Shown in pieces: positions 27,025 through 35,696 of a stretch of 64,000 nucleotides of DNA (positions are counted from its first letter, which is position 1; the number at the start of each line of letters is the position of its first letter). The notes under the pieces were generated by a model that did not search any database, had not been told where the DNA came from, and worked only from the letters and a program-made list of their open reading frames with translations. Made by a program: the position numbers and the translations under genes. Source of the stretch: Roseibaca calidilacus (GTDB lineage Bacteria; Pseudomonadota; Alphaproteobacteria; Rhodobacterales; Rhodobacteraceae); contig NZ_FBYC01000004.1 in the NCBI RefSeq assembly GCF_001517585.1, positions 186,001 to 250,000 of the forward strand. Reading direction: 5' to 3'.

Positions 27025-27401
27025 TGGATTTCGCGCCCGCCTCTCGCCCCCGCGCCCCGCGCGAAAGTGTCGTGCCCATGATAAATGTGGTGTTTTTGCT
27101 GCTGATCTTCTTCCTGATGACCGCGCAGATCACCGCGCCCGACCCGGTAGAGGTGACACTCCCTAACGTATCCTTGGCGGATGGCCCGGTGCCAGAGGGC
27201 GCGGCGGTCCTGTGGCTTGGCCCCGCAGGCAATCTGCTGGCGGCGGATGGCACGGCCCCTGACCTGGCCGCGCTGGACGCAGCCGTGACCCTGCGCGCCG
27301 ATGCCGATGCCCCGGCGGCGGGTTTGGCCCTTGCCCTGCGCGAGTTGGGGCAGGGCGGGGTGCGTGCGGTCACGCTTGTTGCGCGGCAGGGGGGCGGCTG
27401 A
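27024..27401 (+). CDS. exbD: Second ExbD/TolR family protein, Asn in place of the channel Asp
   Basis: This 125-residue protein has the same layout as its upstream paralogue: a short cytosolic tail, one helix (SVVPMINVVFLLLIFFLMTA) and a periplasmic domain. In the helix the expected Asp is Asn (codon AAT), so this copy alone should not carry protons. It may form a mixed dimer with the Asp-bearing paralogue. The ATG at 27024 overlaps the previous stop; a GTG lies just before it. Confidence 0.88.
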   Translation: MDFAPASRPRAPRESVVPMINVVFLLLIFFLMTAQITAPDPVEVTLPNVSLADGPVPEGAAVLWLGPAGNLLAADGTAPDLAALDAAVTLRADADAPAAGLALALRELGQGGVRAVTLVARQGGG

Positions 27402-28195
27402 TGCGCACAGGGCTGGAATTCGCGGGCTTCGGTGTGGCAGCGGTTGCGGTGCATCTGGCGGCCTTCGCGGCCATTGCCCCTGACGGGATGACGGCGGGTG
27501 GCGATGGTGGCGAGGGGTCTGTGACGGTGGCCGCCCCTTTGGGCGCGGCGGATCCGGCTTTGTCGGCCATGGTCCGCAACTGGGACGCCCCGGTGCAGGT
27601 CGCGGCCCCGCCCGACATGGCCGCTCCGCCTGCGCCGCAGGCCGCGCCCGATGCGCTGCCGGATATGTCCCGCGATACCTTGCCCAAGTTGCCGGGTCTG
27701 GTTGCGCCAAGGGCCAAGACCGCGCCGCGCATGGCCCCGCCCGACCTGCCCAAACTGTTCGCCGAGCCCGACACCCCGCCCGAAACCCGCCCGCGCGCGC
27801 GGCCCGACCCCAAGGCCAAGGCCAGCGCCCCGGCCAGCCCGCCCGCGCAACGCGCCAGCGGCCAAGGTGCGGCCGCGCAACGCGGCCAAGGCGCGGCGCA
27901 GGTGCAAAGCGGTGGCGGCAATTCCGCGAGCGCCTTGGCCGAGTGGGGCGGACGCATCCGCGCCGCCGTGCAGCGCGCGCAATCGCGGCCCCAAACGCGC
28001 GCACGCGGCGTGGTGCAGTTGCGCCTGTCGGTCACAGCGGGGGGGCAGTTGGCAGGGGTCAGCATTACCGGCAGTTCCGGCAATGCGGCGCTGGACCAAG
28101 CCGCTTTGCGCGCCGTGCAGCGCGCGCGCCTGCCCCGTGCGCCGCAGGGCGTGAGCGGGACGCATCAGTTCAACTTGCCGGTCGGCTTTCGATAG
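27401..28195 (+). CDS. tonB: TonB-like energy transducer
   Basis: This 264-residue protein has an N-terminal hydrophobic anchor (FGVAAVAVHLAAFAAIAP), a long Pro/Ala/Lys/Arg-rich periplasm-spanning region, and a C-terminal TonB-type domain with VVQLRLSVTAGGQLAGVSI and NAALDQAALRAVQRARLP. It should link the ExbBD motor to BtuB. Last gene of the operon; it ends 20 bases before the convergent ubiB stop, with no clear hairpin terminator between. Confidence 0.88.
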   Translation: MRTGLEFAGFGVAAVAVHLAAFAAIAPDGMTAGGDGGEGSVTVAAPLGAADPALSAMVRNWDAPVQVAAPPDMAAPPAPQAAPDALPDMSRDTLPKLPGLVAPRAKTAPRMAPPDLPKLFAEPDTPPETRPRARPDPKAKASAPASPPAQRASGQGAAAQRGQGAAQVQSGGGNSASALAEWGGRIRAAVQRAQSRPQTRARGVVQLRLSVTAGGQLAGVSITGSSGNAALDQAALRAVQRARLPRAPQGVSGTHQFNLPVGFR

Positions 28196-28215
28196 GATTA
28201 CCTTGCGCGGCTTAT

Positions 28216-29745
28216 CTACAGCGCCGCCCCGATCACGACACCCAGCGCGACCAGCCCACCACCGGCCAGACCATAGCCCAAGGGGCCAACGCGGCGCGCG
28301 GGCGTTTGCTCTGGCTTGGGATGGGCCTGCGCGATCAAGGCGTCCTCGACCAGTCGCGGCAGGCGCGGGCCAAAGCGCGACAGGATCTTTGCGGTCTGCG
28401 CCAGATCGCGGGCAAAGGCCTGCGGGCCGACATGGGTGCGGACATATTCCTCGACCACGGGCTTGGCGACCTGCCACATGTTGATTTCCGGGTTCAGCGA
28501 CCGCGCGACCCCTTCGACCACCACCATGGTGCGTTGCAGCAAGATCAACTCGGTGCGGGTTTCCATGCCGAAACGTTCCGTCACCTCGAACAGATAGGCC
28601 AGAAGTTTCGCCATCGAAATATAGCGCGCATCCATCCCGAAAATTGGCTCGCCGACCGAGCGCAGCGCGCGCGCGAAATCGTCGATATCGCGGTCGGGGG
28701 GGACATATCCGGCTTCGAAATGCACCTCGGCCACGCGGCGGTAATCCTTGCGGATAAAGCCGAACAGGATTTCGGCATAGGCGCGGCGGGTATAGGCATC
28801 GATCCGGCCCATGATGCCGAAATCGAAGGCGATGATCCCGCCATCCGCCGTGACCTTCATATTGCCTTGGTGCATGTCGCCGTGAAAGAACCCGTCGCGC
28901 AGCGCGTGGCGCAGGAACAGCGTCAGCACGCGGGTGCCAAGCTCGCGCCGGTCAATGCCAAGCGCATCCAGCGCGGCATTGTCGCCCATGGGCACACCTT
29001 CGGCCCAGCCCAGCGTCATCACGCGGCGCTGCGACAGGTGCCAAACCGGGCGCGGCAGGCTAAAGCCTTCGTCCCCTTCGGTATTGGCGGCGAATTCGGC
29101 AGCCGAAGCCGCCTCTATCCGCAGGTCCAACTCGCCTTCGACCAGTTCCTCGAAATGCGCGATCACATCCAGAGGGCGCAGGCGGCGCGATTTTGGCAGC
29201 AGCAGTTCGATGATCTGCGCGGCCAGATGGAAGGCATCGACATCGCGGCGAAAGGCGCGTTCCACGCCGGGGCGCAGTACTTTTACCGCCACTTTCGCGC
29301 CGGTTTCGGCCAGCCTTGCCTGATGCACCTGCGCGATCGACGCGGCGGCAACGGGTTCGGACAGTTCCGAAAACGCCTCTGCCAGCCTGATGCCCAGTTC
29401 CGCTTCGATCTGGGCCACGGCCTCCGCGCGCGGGAAGGGGGCCAGCTTGTCTTGCAGATAGCGCAACTGGTCAGCCAGTTCTTGACCCACCACATCGGGG
29501 CGGGTGGCCAGCGTCTGCCCGAATTTGATATAGGCTGGCCCAAGCGCCGTCAGCGCGCGCACCAAGGGCGGCAAGCTCTCATCACCCTTCAGCCCCAACA
29601 TTTTGAACGGCCAGCCCAGCACCCGCGCGGCCAGTCGCAACCGCGATGGGGCATTCATGGCCTCCAGCACTTCGGCCATGGCGCCTGTGCGTTCAAACGT
29701 GGCGCCGGTGCGCACCAGCCGCCAAATATTATGCGGTCCGCGCAT
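28216..29745 (-). CDS. ubiB: Ubiquinone biosynthesis kinase-like protein UbiB
   Basis: This 509-residue protein of the ABC1/ADCK/UbiB atypical kinase family has the KxGQ motif in YIKFGQTLATRPDVV, the nucleotide-binding Lys in VAVKVLRPG, and the catalytic and metal-binding loops GFFHGDMHQGNMKV and IAFDFGIMG. It ends in a hydrophobic membrane anchor (GGGLVALGVVIGAAL). It is needed for ubiquinone synthesis, with ATPase activity on the inner membrane. The gene starts immediately after the ubiE stop, so the pair is an operon. Confidence 0.95.
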   Translation of the reverse strand: MRGPHNIWRLVRTGATFERTGAMAEVLEAMNAPSRLRLAARVLGWPFKMLGLKGDESLPPLVRALTALGPAYIKFGQTLATRPDVVGQELADQLRYLQDKLAPFPRAEAVAQIEAELGIRLAEAFSELSEPVAAASIAQVHQARLAETGAKVAVKVLRPGVERAFRRDVDAFHLAAQIIELLLPKSRRLRPLDVIAHFEELVEGELDLRIEAASAAEFAANTEGDEGFSLPRPVWHLSQRRVMTLGWAEGVPMGDNAALDALGIDRRELGTRVLTLFLRHALRDGFFHGDMHQGNMKVTADGGIIAFDFGIMGRIDAYTRRAYAEILFGFIRKDYRRVAEVHFEAGYVPPDRDIDDFARALRSVGEPIFGMDARYISMAKLLAYLFEVTERFGMETRTELILLQRTMVVVEGVARSLNPEINMWQVAKPVVEEYVRTHVGPQAFARDLAQTAKILSRFGPRLPRLVEDALIAQAHPKPEQTPARRVGPLGYGLAGGGLVALGVVIGAAL

Positions 29746-30498
29746 TTACAGCTTCCAGCCCGAATGCAGCGCCGCGATGCCCATGGACAAATTGCGGTAT
29801 TTCACCTGTTCAAACCCGGCCGCCGCGATCATGCCCGCGAATGTGTCTTGATCGGGGAATTTGCGGATGGATTCGACCAGATACTGGTAGCTGTCGCGGT
29901 CGCCTGTCACCAGCTTGCCCATGGGTGGGATGATATTGAAGGAATAAAGATCATAGACCTTCTGCATCAGCTCATTCGGGATCTGGGAAAATTCCAGCAC
30001 CATCAGACGCCCGCCCGGGCGCAGCACGCGGAACGCTTCGGACAGCGCATCTGGCACGCGGGTCACGTTGCGAATGCCAAAGCTGATTGTATAGACATCA
30101 AAGCTGTTATCCGGGAAGGGCAGCGCCATCGCATCGCCCACCACCCAGTCAAGGGACGCGGCCATGCTGTCGGCCTCTGCCCGTGTCTGGCCTGCCAGCA
30201 GCATATCTTCCGTCATGTCCAGCACGGTGGCATGGGTGCCTATCCCCGCGCGGGCCAGAAAGCGGAAGGCCACGTCGCCCGTGCCGCCCGCCACATCCAG
30301 CAGGCGCTGGCCGGGGCGCGGGGCCAGCCAATCCATCATCGCGTCTTTCCAGATGCGGTGAATGCCCATGCTCATCAAATCATTCATCACGTCATATTTG
30401 GACGCGACCGAGGAAAACACGCCGTGTACCATGCCCGCTTTCTGGTCTTCATCGACCGTCTGAAAGCCGAAATGCGTGGTGGTCTTGTCATTGGTCAT
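29746..30498 (-). CDS. ubiE: Demethylmenaquinone/ubiquinone C-methyltransferase UbiE
   Basis: This 250-residue class I SAM methyltransferase has the UbiE blocks [20 protein letters not shown] at the N-terminus, the SAM loop [16 protein letters not shown], and [20 protein letters not shown] with [11 protein letters not shown]. It methylates the ring in ubiquinone synthesis. The ATG at 30498 is set by the conserved N-terminus; the open frame upstream runs into the divergent mutM gene. Confidence 0.96.
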   Translation of the reverse strand: MTNDKTTTHFGFQTVDEDQKAGMVHGVFSSVASKYDVMNDLMSMGIHRIWKDAMMDWLAPRPGQRLLDVAGGTGDVAFRFLARAGIGTHATVLDMTEDMLLAGQTRAEADSMAASLDWVVGDAMALPFPDNSFDVYTISFGIRNVTRVPDALSEAFRVLRPGGRLMVLEFSQIPNELMQKVYDLYSFNIIPPMGKLVTGDRDSYQYLVESIRKFPDQDTFAGMIAAAGFEQVKYRNLSMGIAALHSGWKL

Positions 30499-30600
30499 GG
30501 CGCGGTTCCATTCGCTTGGCCCTTGCGGGGGCATCTTCCCCCTCCTTATAGGGTTTGAGGGGCGCGATACAATGCGACCTCGCGCCATGCTGGGGGGCAA

Positions 30601-31464
30601 ATGCCGGAATTGCCAGAAGTTGAAACCGTGCGCCGGGGATTGCTTGGGGCAATGGAAGGGGCAGTAATCGCGCGCGCTGAATTGCGCCGTGCCGATCTGC
30701 GCTGGCCCTTTCCGACCGATATGGCCGAACGCCTGACCGGCGCGCGGGTTCTGGCGCTGCGGCGGCGGTCGAAATATCTGCTGGCCGATCTGGACCGGGC
30801 AGAAACGCTGATCGTGCACTTGGGCATGTCGGGGCGCATGACCGTGTCGGGGCTGGCCGCACCGCATGTGCCGGGCAAGTTCCATTTTGACCATCCGGCG
30901 CTGGAAAAGCATGACCATGTGATCTTCCACATGGAAAGCGGCGCGCGCGTGACCTTTAACGACCCGCGCCGCTTTGGTGCGATGGATCTGTGCGCGACTG
31001 CGACGCAGGAAGGCCACAAGCTGCTGGCATCAATCGGGCCCGAGCCTTTGGGCAATGCGTTCGATGCGATCTATCTGGCCGCGCAGTTGGCGGGCAAGCG
31101 CACGCCCATAAAAGCGGCGTTGCTGGATCAGCGAATCGTTGCGGGCTTGGGCAATATATATGTCTGCGAGGCGCTTCACCGCGCGGGCATTCATCCTGCA
31201 CGCGCCGCCCATAGAATAGGCGCAGCGCGGGTGGAACGGTTGGTTCATGAAATTCGCGCCACCCTGACAGAGGCGATTGCAGCGGGCGGATCGTCCTTGC
31301 GCGACTACCGCCAAGCCGATGGCGCGCTTGGCTATTTTCAACATGGTTTCAAGGTCTACGGGCGCGAAGGTCAGCCGTGCCAGCAGCCGGATTGCACCGG
31401 CGCGATACGCCGAATTGTTCAGTCCGGGCGCTCCAGCTTCTATTGCGCTACCTGCCAGAGATGA
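30601..31464 (+). CDS. mutM: Formamidopyrimidine-DNA glycosylase
   Basis: This 287-residue base-excision repair enzyme removes 8-oxoguanine. Pro2-Glu3 of [13 protein letters not shown] are the catalytic residues, the helix-two-turn-helix lies around [20 protein letters not shown], and a C-terminal zinc finger has Cys pairs in PCQQPDC and YCATCQR. Length and all motifs are normal. It is divergent from ubiE with about 100 bases between starts. Confidence 0.97.
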   Translation: MPELPEVETVRRGLLGAMEGAVIARAELRRADLRWPFPTDMAERLTGARVLALRRRSKYLLADLDRAETLIVHLGMSGRMTVSGLAAPHVPGKFHFDHPALEKHDHVIFHMESGARVTFNDPRRFGAMDLCATATQEGHKLLASIGPEPLGNAFDAIYLAAQLAGKRTPIKAALLDQRIVAGLGNIYVCEALHRAGIHPARAAHRIGAARVERLVHEIRATLTEAIAAGGSSLRDYRQADGALGYFQHGFKVYGREGQPCQQPDCTGAIRRIVQSGRSSFYCATCQR

Positions 31465-31525
31465 CTTGAACCCATGGGCCAAGCTGCTAAGCCAAGGGGC
31501 TGACAGCCACAGACAAGGTGCCAAC

Positions 31526-32302
31526 ATGGCCTATGAAACGCTGATCGTCGACATCAAGGACCATGTGGCGCTGATTCGCCTCAACCGGCCTGACGCGATG
31601 AACGCGCTGAATACCAAACTGCTTTCCGAACTGACCGATGCGATGCAAGCCGCCGATGCCAATGACAAGGTGCGCTGCATGGTGCTGACCGGGTCCGACA
31701 AGGCCTTTGCCGCCGGGGCCGATGTGAAGGAAATGGCCGACAAAAGCTTTGTCGATGCCTATCAGGAAGACCTGTTTGGTCCGGCCTGCGACACGATTGC
31801 GGCTGTGCGCAAACCGATCATAGCTGCCGTTGCGGGCTATGCGCTGGGCGGCGGGTGCGAATTGGCGATGCTGTGCGATTTCATCATTGCCGCCGACACC
31901 GCCAAGTTCGGCCAGCCGGAAATCAACCTTGGGATTGTTGCAGGCATGGGCGGTACGCAGCGCCTGACGCGGCTGGTGGGCATGTCCAAAGCCATGGATA
32001 TGCACCTGACTGGCCGCTTCATGGATGCCGAGGAAGCCGAGCGCGCCGGGCTGGTCAGCCGCGTGGTGCCCGCCAAGAAACTGATGGACGAAGCCATGTC
32101 CGCCGCGGGCAAGATTGCCGAGAAGTCGCAGATCACGGCCAAGGCTGTGAAAGAATCGGTTAATCGCGCTTATGAGGGCAGTTTGCGCGAGGGGCTGCTG
32201 TTTGAACGCCGGATGTTCCACATGATGTTTGCGTCCGAAGATCGAACCGAAGGGATGCAGGCGTTTCTGGAAAAGCGCACGCCGCAGTTTCGCGACCAGT
32301 AA
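31526..32302 (+). CDS. Enoyl-CoA hydratase
   Basis: This 258-residue crotonase has the oxyanion-hole block [15 protein letters not shown] and both catalytic Glu positions, in [14 protein letters not shown] and [19 protein letters not shown]. It should hydrate short-chain trans-2-enoyl-CoA in fatty acid or amino acid breakdown; close relatives are annotated as FadB1x/PaaF-type. The ATG at 31526 starts [20 protein letters not shown]; the frame upstream overlaps mutM and is not conserved. Confidence 0.94.
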   Translation: MAYETLIVDIKDHVALIRLNRPDAMNALNTKLLSELTDAMQAADANDKVRCMVLTGSDKAFAAGADVKEMADKSFVDAYQEDLFGPACDTIAAVRKPIIAAVAGYALGGGCELAMLCDFIIAADTAKFGQPEINLGIVAGMGGTQRLTRLVGMSKAMDMHLTGRFMDAEEAERAGLVSRVVPAKKLMDEAMSAAGKIAEKSQITAKAVKESVNRAYEGSLREGLLFERRMFHMMFASEDRTEGMQAFLEKRTPQFRDQ

Positions 32303-32452
32303 TTGCCCCTTTCCTTTCGCGCCCGGTTAGCCTATACGGCGCTCCACATGCGCGTGGGCCCGCTTAAGGCAAGTTTTGACCATGGTCGGTTTCGGCCATT
32401 TTGGGTCCGTTGTGCAACAGACATGTAACGAACCCGAAGAGAAGACACGCAA

Positions 32453-32725
32453 ATGGCAAATACTCCTCAATCCAAGAAGCGCGCCCGCCAAGCGGAGCGC
32501 CGCACCGATATCAACAAGGCGCGCCGCTCGCGCATCCGTGGTTTCCTGCGCAAGGTGGAAGAGGCAATCGCCTCTGGCGATCCGGCCAAAGCGACGGAAG
32601 CCCTGCGCGCGGCGCAGCCGGAAATGGCGCGCGGTGTGACCAAAGGTGTGTTGCACAAAAACACGGTGGCCCGGAAAATGTCGCGCCTGTCGGCCCGAGT
32701 CAAAGCTTTGGGCGCTCAGGCGTAA
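32453..32725 (+). CDS. rpsT: 30S ribosomal protein S20
   Basis: This 90-residue basic protein has the S20 hallmark [20 protein letters not shown], a triple-helix pattern, and [20 protein letters not shown]. It binds 16S rRNA in the small subunit. It sits directly upstream of dnaA, as in other Rhodobacterales, and is closed by its own terminator. Confidence 0.97.
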   Translation: MANTPQSKKRARQAERRTDINKARRSRIRGFLRKVEEAIASGDPAKATEALRAAQPEMARGVTKGVLHKNTVARKMSRLSARVKALGAQA

Positions 32726-32745
32726 GTCTTTGAATTAAAACTACA

Positions 32746-32772
32746 AAAGGCGCGCCTCTGGCGCGCTTTTTG
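32746..32772 (+). terminator. Rho-independent terminator after rpsT
   Basis: GCGCGCC (32750-32756) pairs with GGCGCGC (32760-32766) over a TCT loop, followed by TTTTT and preceded by AAAA. It should end the rpsT transcript and separate it from dnaA. Confidence 0.9.
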
Positions 32773-33111
32773 CGTTTTAGGCCACTGTTTTCGACCTCGT
32801 GCTGCGATTCTTTTAGTCGTTGGCTAAGGTCAAGCGCGTTGTTGTGTTGCGCAGCTTCTACCCAGATTGCTAATGTGCCTGAGCGATTCACGCAGTCCTG
32901 GGGGGGACGAGTGGCCGAAGGTGTCGAAGGCACCTTAGCACCATTTTGACGCGCCGACTGGCGCTGCTTTGGCGGCGCTTGGTGCGCTCTTTCCCAGCGA
33001 TCACTGAATGCCGGGTTCCGGCCAGGGTCTTTGTAGCGGGCTTTCAAGGGTGAGGGCCGTCAAGAAACTGTCGTATTAGCCGTATGAAACAAGAATAACG
33101 GGTCGGGGTCG
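32773..33111. other. Gene-free interval upstream of dnaA
   Basis: No convincing gene lies here. A perfect hairpin AAGGTG-TCGAAGG-CACCTT is at 32918-32936. The interval must contain the dnaA promoter, but no clear -35/-10 pair was identified. I found no copy of the DnaA box TTATCCACA or close variants, so an origin of replication is not supported here. A minus-strand open frame across it has no ribosome site or recognisable content. Confidence 0.6.
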
Positions 33112-34446
33112 ATGATTGCACAGCAGTGGTCAAAAGTTTCCAAGGAACTACGGCAGGAGCTGGGCGAGAGCAGCTATAAAAGCTGGATAGAACCCCTTGA
33201 ACTGGTCGGTGTGGAAAACGGCGTTGCGCGGCTGAACGCGCCGTCGCGTTTTGTTGGCGATTGGGTGAAGCGCAACTATCACGACAAAATCGTGGCGCGC
33301 TTGCGCAATGACCATGCCGGGTTGACGCAGCTGGAATTTTTTGTGGGGCCCGCGGCTGCGCCGGTGGTCAAGGCGCGGGTCCAAACCCAAGAAGCCCCGT
33401 CCGTTCTGGAAAGCGCCCCGCTGGAAGGGCGCTATACATTCGACAATTTCGTGGTCGGTAAACCCAACGAACTGGCCCATGCTGCCGCAAAGCGCGTGGC
33501 CGAAGCCGGGCCTGTCACCTTCAACCCGCTGTTCCTGTATGGTGGCGTTGGTTTGGGCAAAACCCATCTTATGCACGCGATTGCGCATGAATTGCAGCAA
33601 TCGCGCCCGGATTTGCAGGTGCTGTATCTGTCAGCAGAGCAGTTCATGTATCGTTTCGTGCAGGCATTGCGCGACCGGCAGATCATGGATTTCAAGAACC
33701 TGTTCCGCTCGGTCGATGTGCTGATGGTCGATGATGTGCAATTCATTGCCGGCAAGGACAGTACGCAGGAAGAATTCTTCCACACGTTCAACGCGCTGGT
33801 GGACCAGAACAAGCAGATCATCATTTCCGCCGACCGCGCCCCCGGAGAGATCAAGGATCTGGAAGCGCGCATCACCTCGCGGATGCAATGCGGCCTTGTG
33901 GTGGATCTGCACCCGACCGATTACGAATTGCGCCTTGGCATCCTGCATCGCAAGGCCGCGATCTTTGCCGAAACGCTTGGCCCGGTCAATGTGGGCGATG
34001 GCGTGTTCGAGTTTCTTGCCCATCGGATCACCACCAATGTGCGCGTGTTGGAAGGGGCGTTACAGCGCCTGTTCGCGTTCTCCAATCTGATCGGACAGGA
34101 AATCACGCTCGACATGGTGCAGGATTGCCTGTCGGATATTCTGCGCAGTTCAGAGCGGCGCGTCACGGTCGAAGAAATCCAGCGCAAGGTGTCAGAGCAT
34201 TTCAACATTCGCCTGTCTGACATGCTGGGGCCGAAACGCGCGCGCAATGTTGCGCGGCCGCGTCAGATTGCGATGTATCTGGCCAAGGAACTGACCTCGC
34301 GGTCCTTGCCAGAGATCGGTCGCCGTTTTGGCGGGCGCGACCATACGACGATCCTGTATGGCGTGCGCAAGGTCGAGGAAATGCGCAGCACCGATGTTCA
34401 GCTTGCCGAAGACGTGGATTTGTTGCGTCGCCTGTTGCAAAGCTGA
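33112..34446 (+). CDS. dnaA: Chromosomal replication initiator DnaA
   Basis: This 444-residue AAA+ initiator has domain I with YKSWIEPLELVGVENGVARL, a short linker, domain III with Walker A LYGGVGLGKTHLMHAIAHEL and Walker B VDVLMVDDVQFIAGKDSTQE, and domain IV with the DNA-binding signature GRRFGGRDHTTILYGVRKVE. It opens the chromosomal origin. dnaN follows after 111 bases and recF after that. Confidence 0.97.
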   Translation: MIAQQWSKVSKELRQELGESSYKSWIEPLELVGVENGVARLNAPSRFVGDWVKRNYHDKIVARLRNDHAGLTQLEFFVGPAAAPVVKARVQTQEAPSVLESAPLEGRYTFDNFVVGKPNELAHAAAKRVAEAGPVTFNPLFLYGGVGLGKTHLMHAIAHELQQSRPDLQVLYLSAEQFMYRFVQALRDRQIMDFKNLFRSVDVLMVDDVQFIAGKDSTQEEFFHTFNALVDQNKQIIISADRAPGEIKDLEARITSRMQCGLVVDLHPTDYELRLGILHRKAAIFAETLGPVNVGDGVFEFLAHRITTNVRVLEGALQRLFAFSNLIGQEITLDMVQDCLSDILRSSERRVTVEEIQRKVSEHFNIRLSDMLGPKRARNVARPRQIAMYLAKELTSRSLPEIGRRFGGRDHTTILYGVRKVEEMRSTDVQLAEDVDLLRRLLQS

Positions 34447-34557
34447 CCTGAACAGCCCAAAAAGCACCTTGCCGCCCGCGCGGAATTGGCTAGGCTCCGG
34501 AAACCTCCGCGGCTGCATAGTCGTGTCGTGTGCGGGATGTGAAGAAGGATCGAGCGT

Positions 34558-35676
34558 ATGAAGATCAGCATTGAACGGGCGGCTTTGTTGAAAGCTGTAT
34601 CGCAAGCGCAATCCGTGGTTGAGCGGCGCAATACGATTCCGATCCTCGCCAATGTGCTGATAGAGGCCGAGGATGCGCAGGTCAGTTTCCGCGCCACCGA
34701 TCTGGATGTCGAAGTGGTGGACCGCGCGCCCGCAATGGTGGAGCGGGCAGGGGCGACGACCGTGTCGGCTGTGCTGTTGCATGAAATCGTGCGCAAGCTG
34801 CCGGATGGCGCGATGGTCGAACTGGCCGATGACAGCCGCTCTGGCCGGTTGCAGGTCACGGCGGGCCGGTCCAGTTTTGCGCTGGCGACCCTGCCAAAAG
34901 AAGATTTTCCGGTCATGGCTTCCAGCGAATATGCCGCGAATTTCTCGGCCCCTGCCAAGGCGCTGCGCCGGCTGTTTGACAAATCGAAATTCGCCATCTC
35001 GACCGAGGAAACGCGCTACTACCTGAACGGCGTTTACCTGCATGTTGCCGAAGGCGAGGGCGGGCGCGTGCTGCGCTGCGTGGCAACCGATGGGCACCGC
35101 TTGGCGCGCGTTGATGCCGGTCTGCCTGCTGGTGCCGAGGCCATGCCCGGCGTGATCGTGCCGCGCAAAACCGTGGGCGAGCTGCGCAAACTGCTGGAAG
35201 ATGACGATATGCAGATCGCTGTGTCGGTGTCGGAAACCAAGATCCGCTTCGCGACGCCGGATATCACGCTGACATCTAAGGTCATCGACGGCACCTTCCC
35301 CGATTACACCCGCGTCATCCCGTCGGGCAACACCAAGCGGCTGGAAGTGGATGCAGGCGATTTCGCCAAGGCGGTGGACCGTGTGGCCACCGTCTCGTCC
35401 GAACGTTCGCGTGCGGTCAAGCTGGTGTTGGAAGATGACAAGTTGGTTCTGTCCGTGAACGCCCCCGATAGCGGCGCGGCAGAGGAAGAGCTGATCGTCG
35501 CCTATGCCGACGAGCGCTTGGAAATCGGCTTCAACGCGAAATACTTGCTTGAGATCGCCAGCCAAGTGGACCGCGAGAATGCTGTGTTCTTGTTCAACTC
35601 CTCGGGCGATCCCACGCTGATGCGCGAAGGCAATGACACCTCTGCCGTATATGTCGTGATGCCGATGCGGGTGTAA
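34558..35676 (+). CDS. dnaN: DNA polymerase III sliding clamp (beta subunit)
   Basis: This 372-residue clamp starts with MKISIERAALLKAVSQAQSV and shows the three-repeat clamp fold, with NTIPILANVLIEAE, YYLNGVYLHVAEG, TDGHRLARVDAGLP and the C-terminal SAVYVVMPMRV that forms the peptide-binding edge. It holds polymerase on DNA. Family length is normal. Confidence 0.97.
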   Translation: MKISIERAALLKAVSQAQSVVERRNTIPILANVLIEAEDAQVSFRATDLDVEVVDRAPAMVERAGATTVSAVLLHEIVRKLPDGAMVELADDSRSGRLQVTAGRSSFALATLPKEDFPVMASSEYAANFSAPAKALRRLFDKSKFAISTEETRYYLNGVYLHVAEGEGGRVLRCVATDGHRLARVDAGLPAGAEAMPGVIVPRKTVGELRKLLEDDDMQIAVSVSETKIRFATPDITLTSKVIDGTFPDYTRVIPSGNTKRLEVDAGDFAKAVDRVATVSSERSRAVKLVLEDDKLVLSVNAPDSGAAEEELIVAYADERLEIGFNAKYLLEIASQVDRENAVFLFNSSGDPTLMREGNDTSAVYVVMPMRV

Positions 35677-35696
35677 CGGGCCGTTTGGCCTGATCC

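Noticed and set aside
26726-28477. 583-codon minus-strand open frame opposite exbD and tonB
   Set aside because: Antisense to well-supported genes; Arg/Ala/Gly-rich content with no recognisable motif.
27943-30558. 871-codon plus-strand open frame opposite ubiB and ubiE
   Set aside because: It lies antisense to two clearly conserved genes and has a His/Gln/Arg/Ala-rich composition typical of antisense frames in GC-biased DNA. No domain or start signal.
32700-33047. Minus-strand 115-codon frame in the rpsT-dnaA gap
   Set aside because: Overlaps the end of rpsT and its terminator, has a Pro/Arg/Gln-rich sequence, no ribosome site and no family content.
32773-33111. Possible origin of replication beside dnaA
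   Set aside because: No DnaA boxes or AT-rich unwinding stretch could be found by eye.
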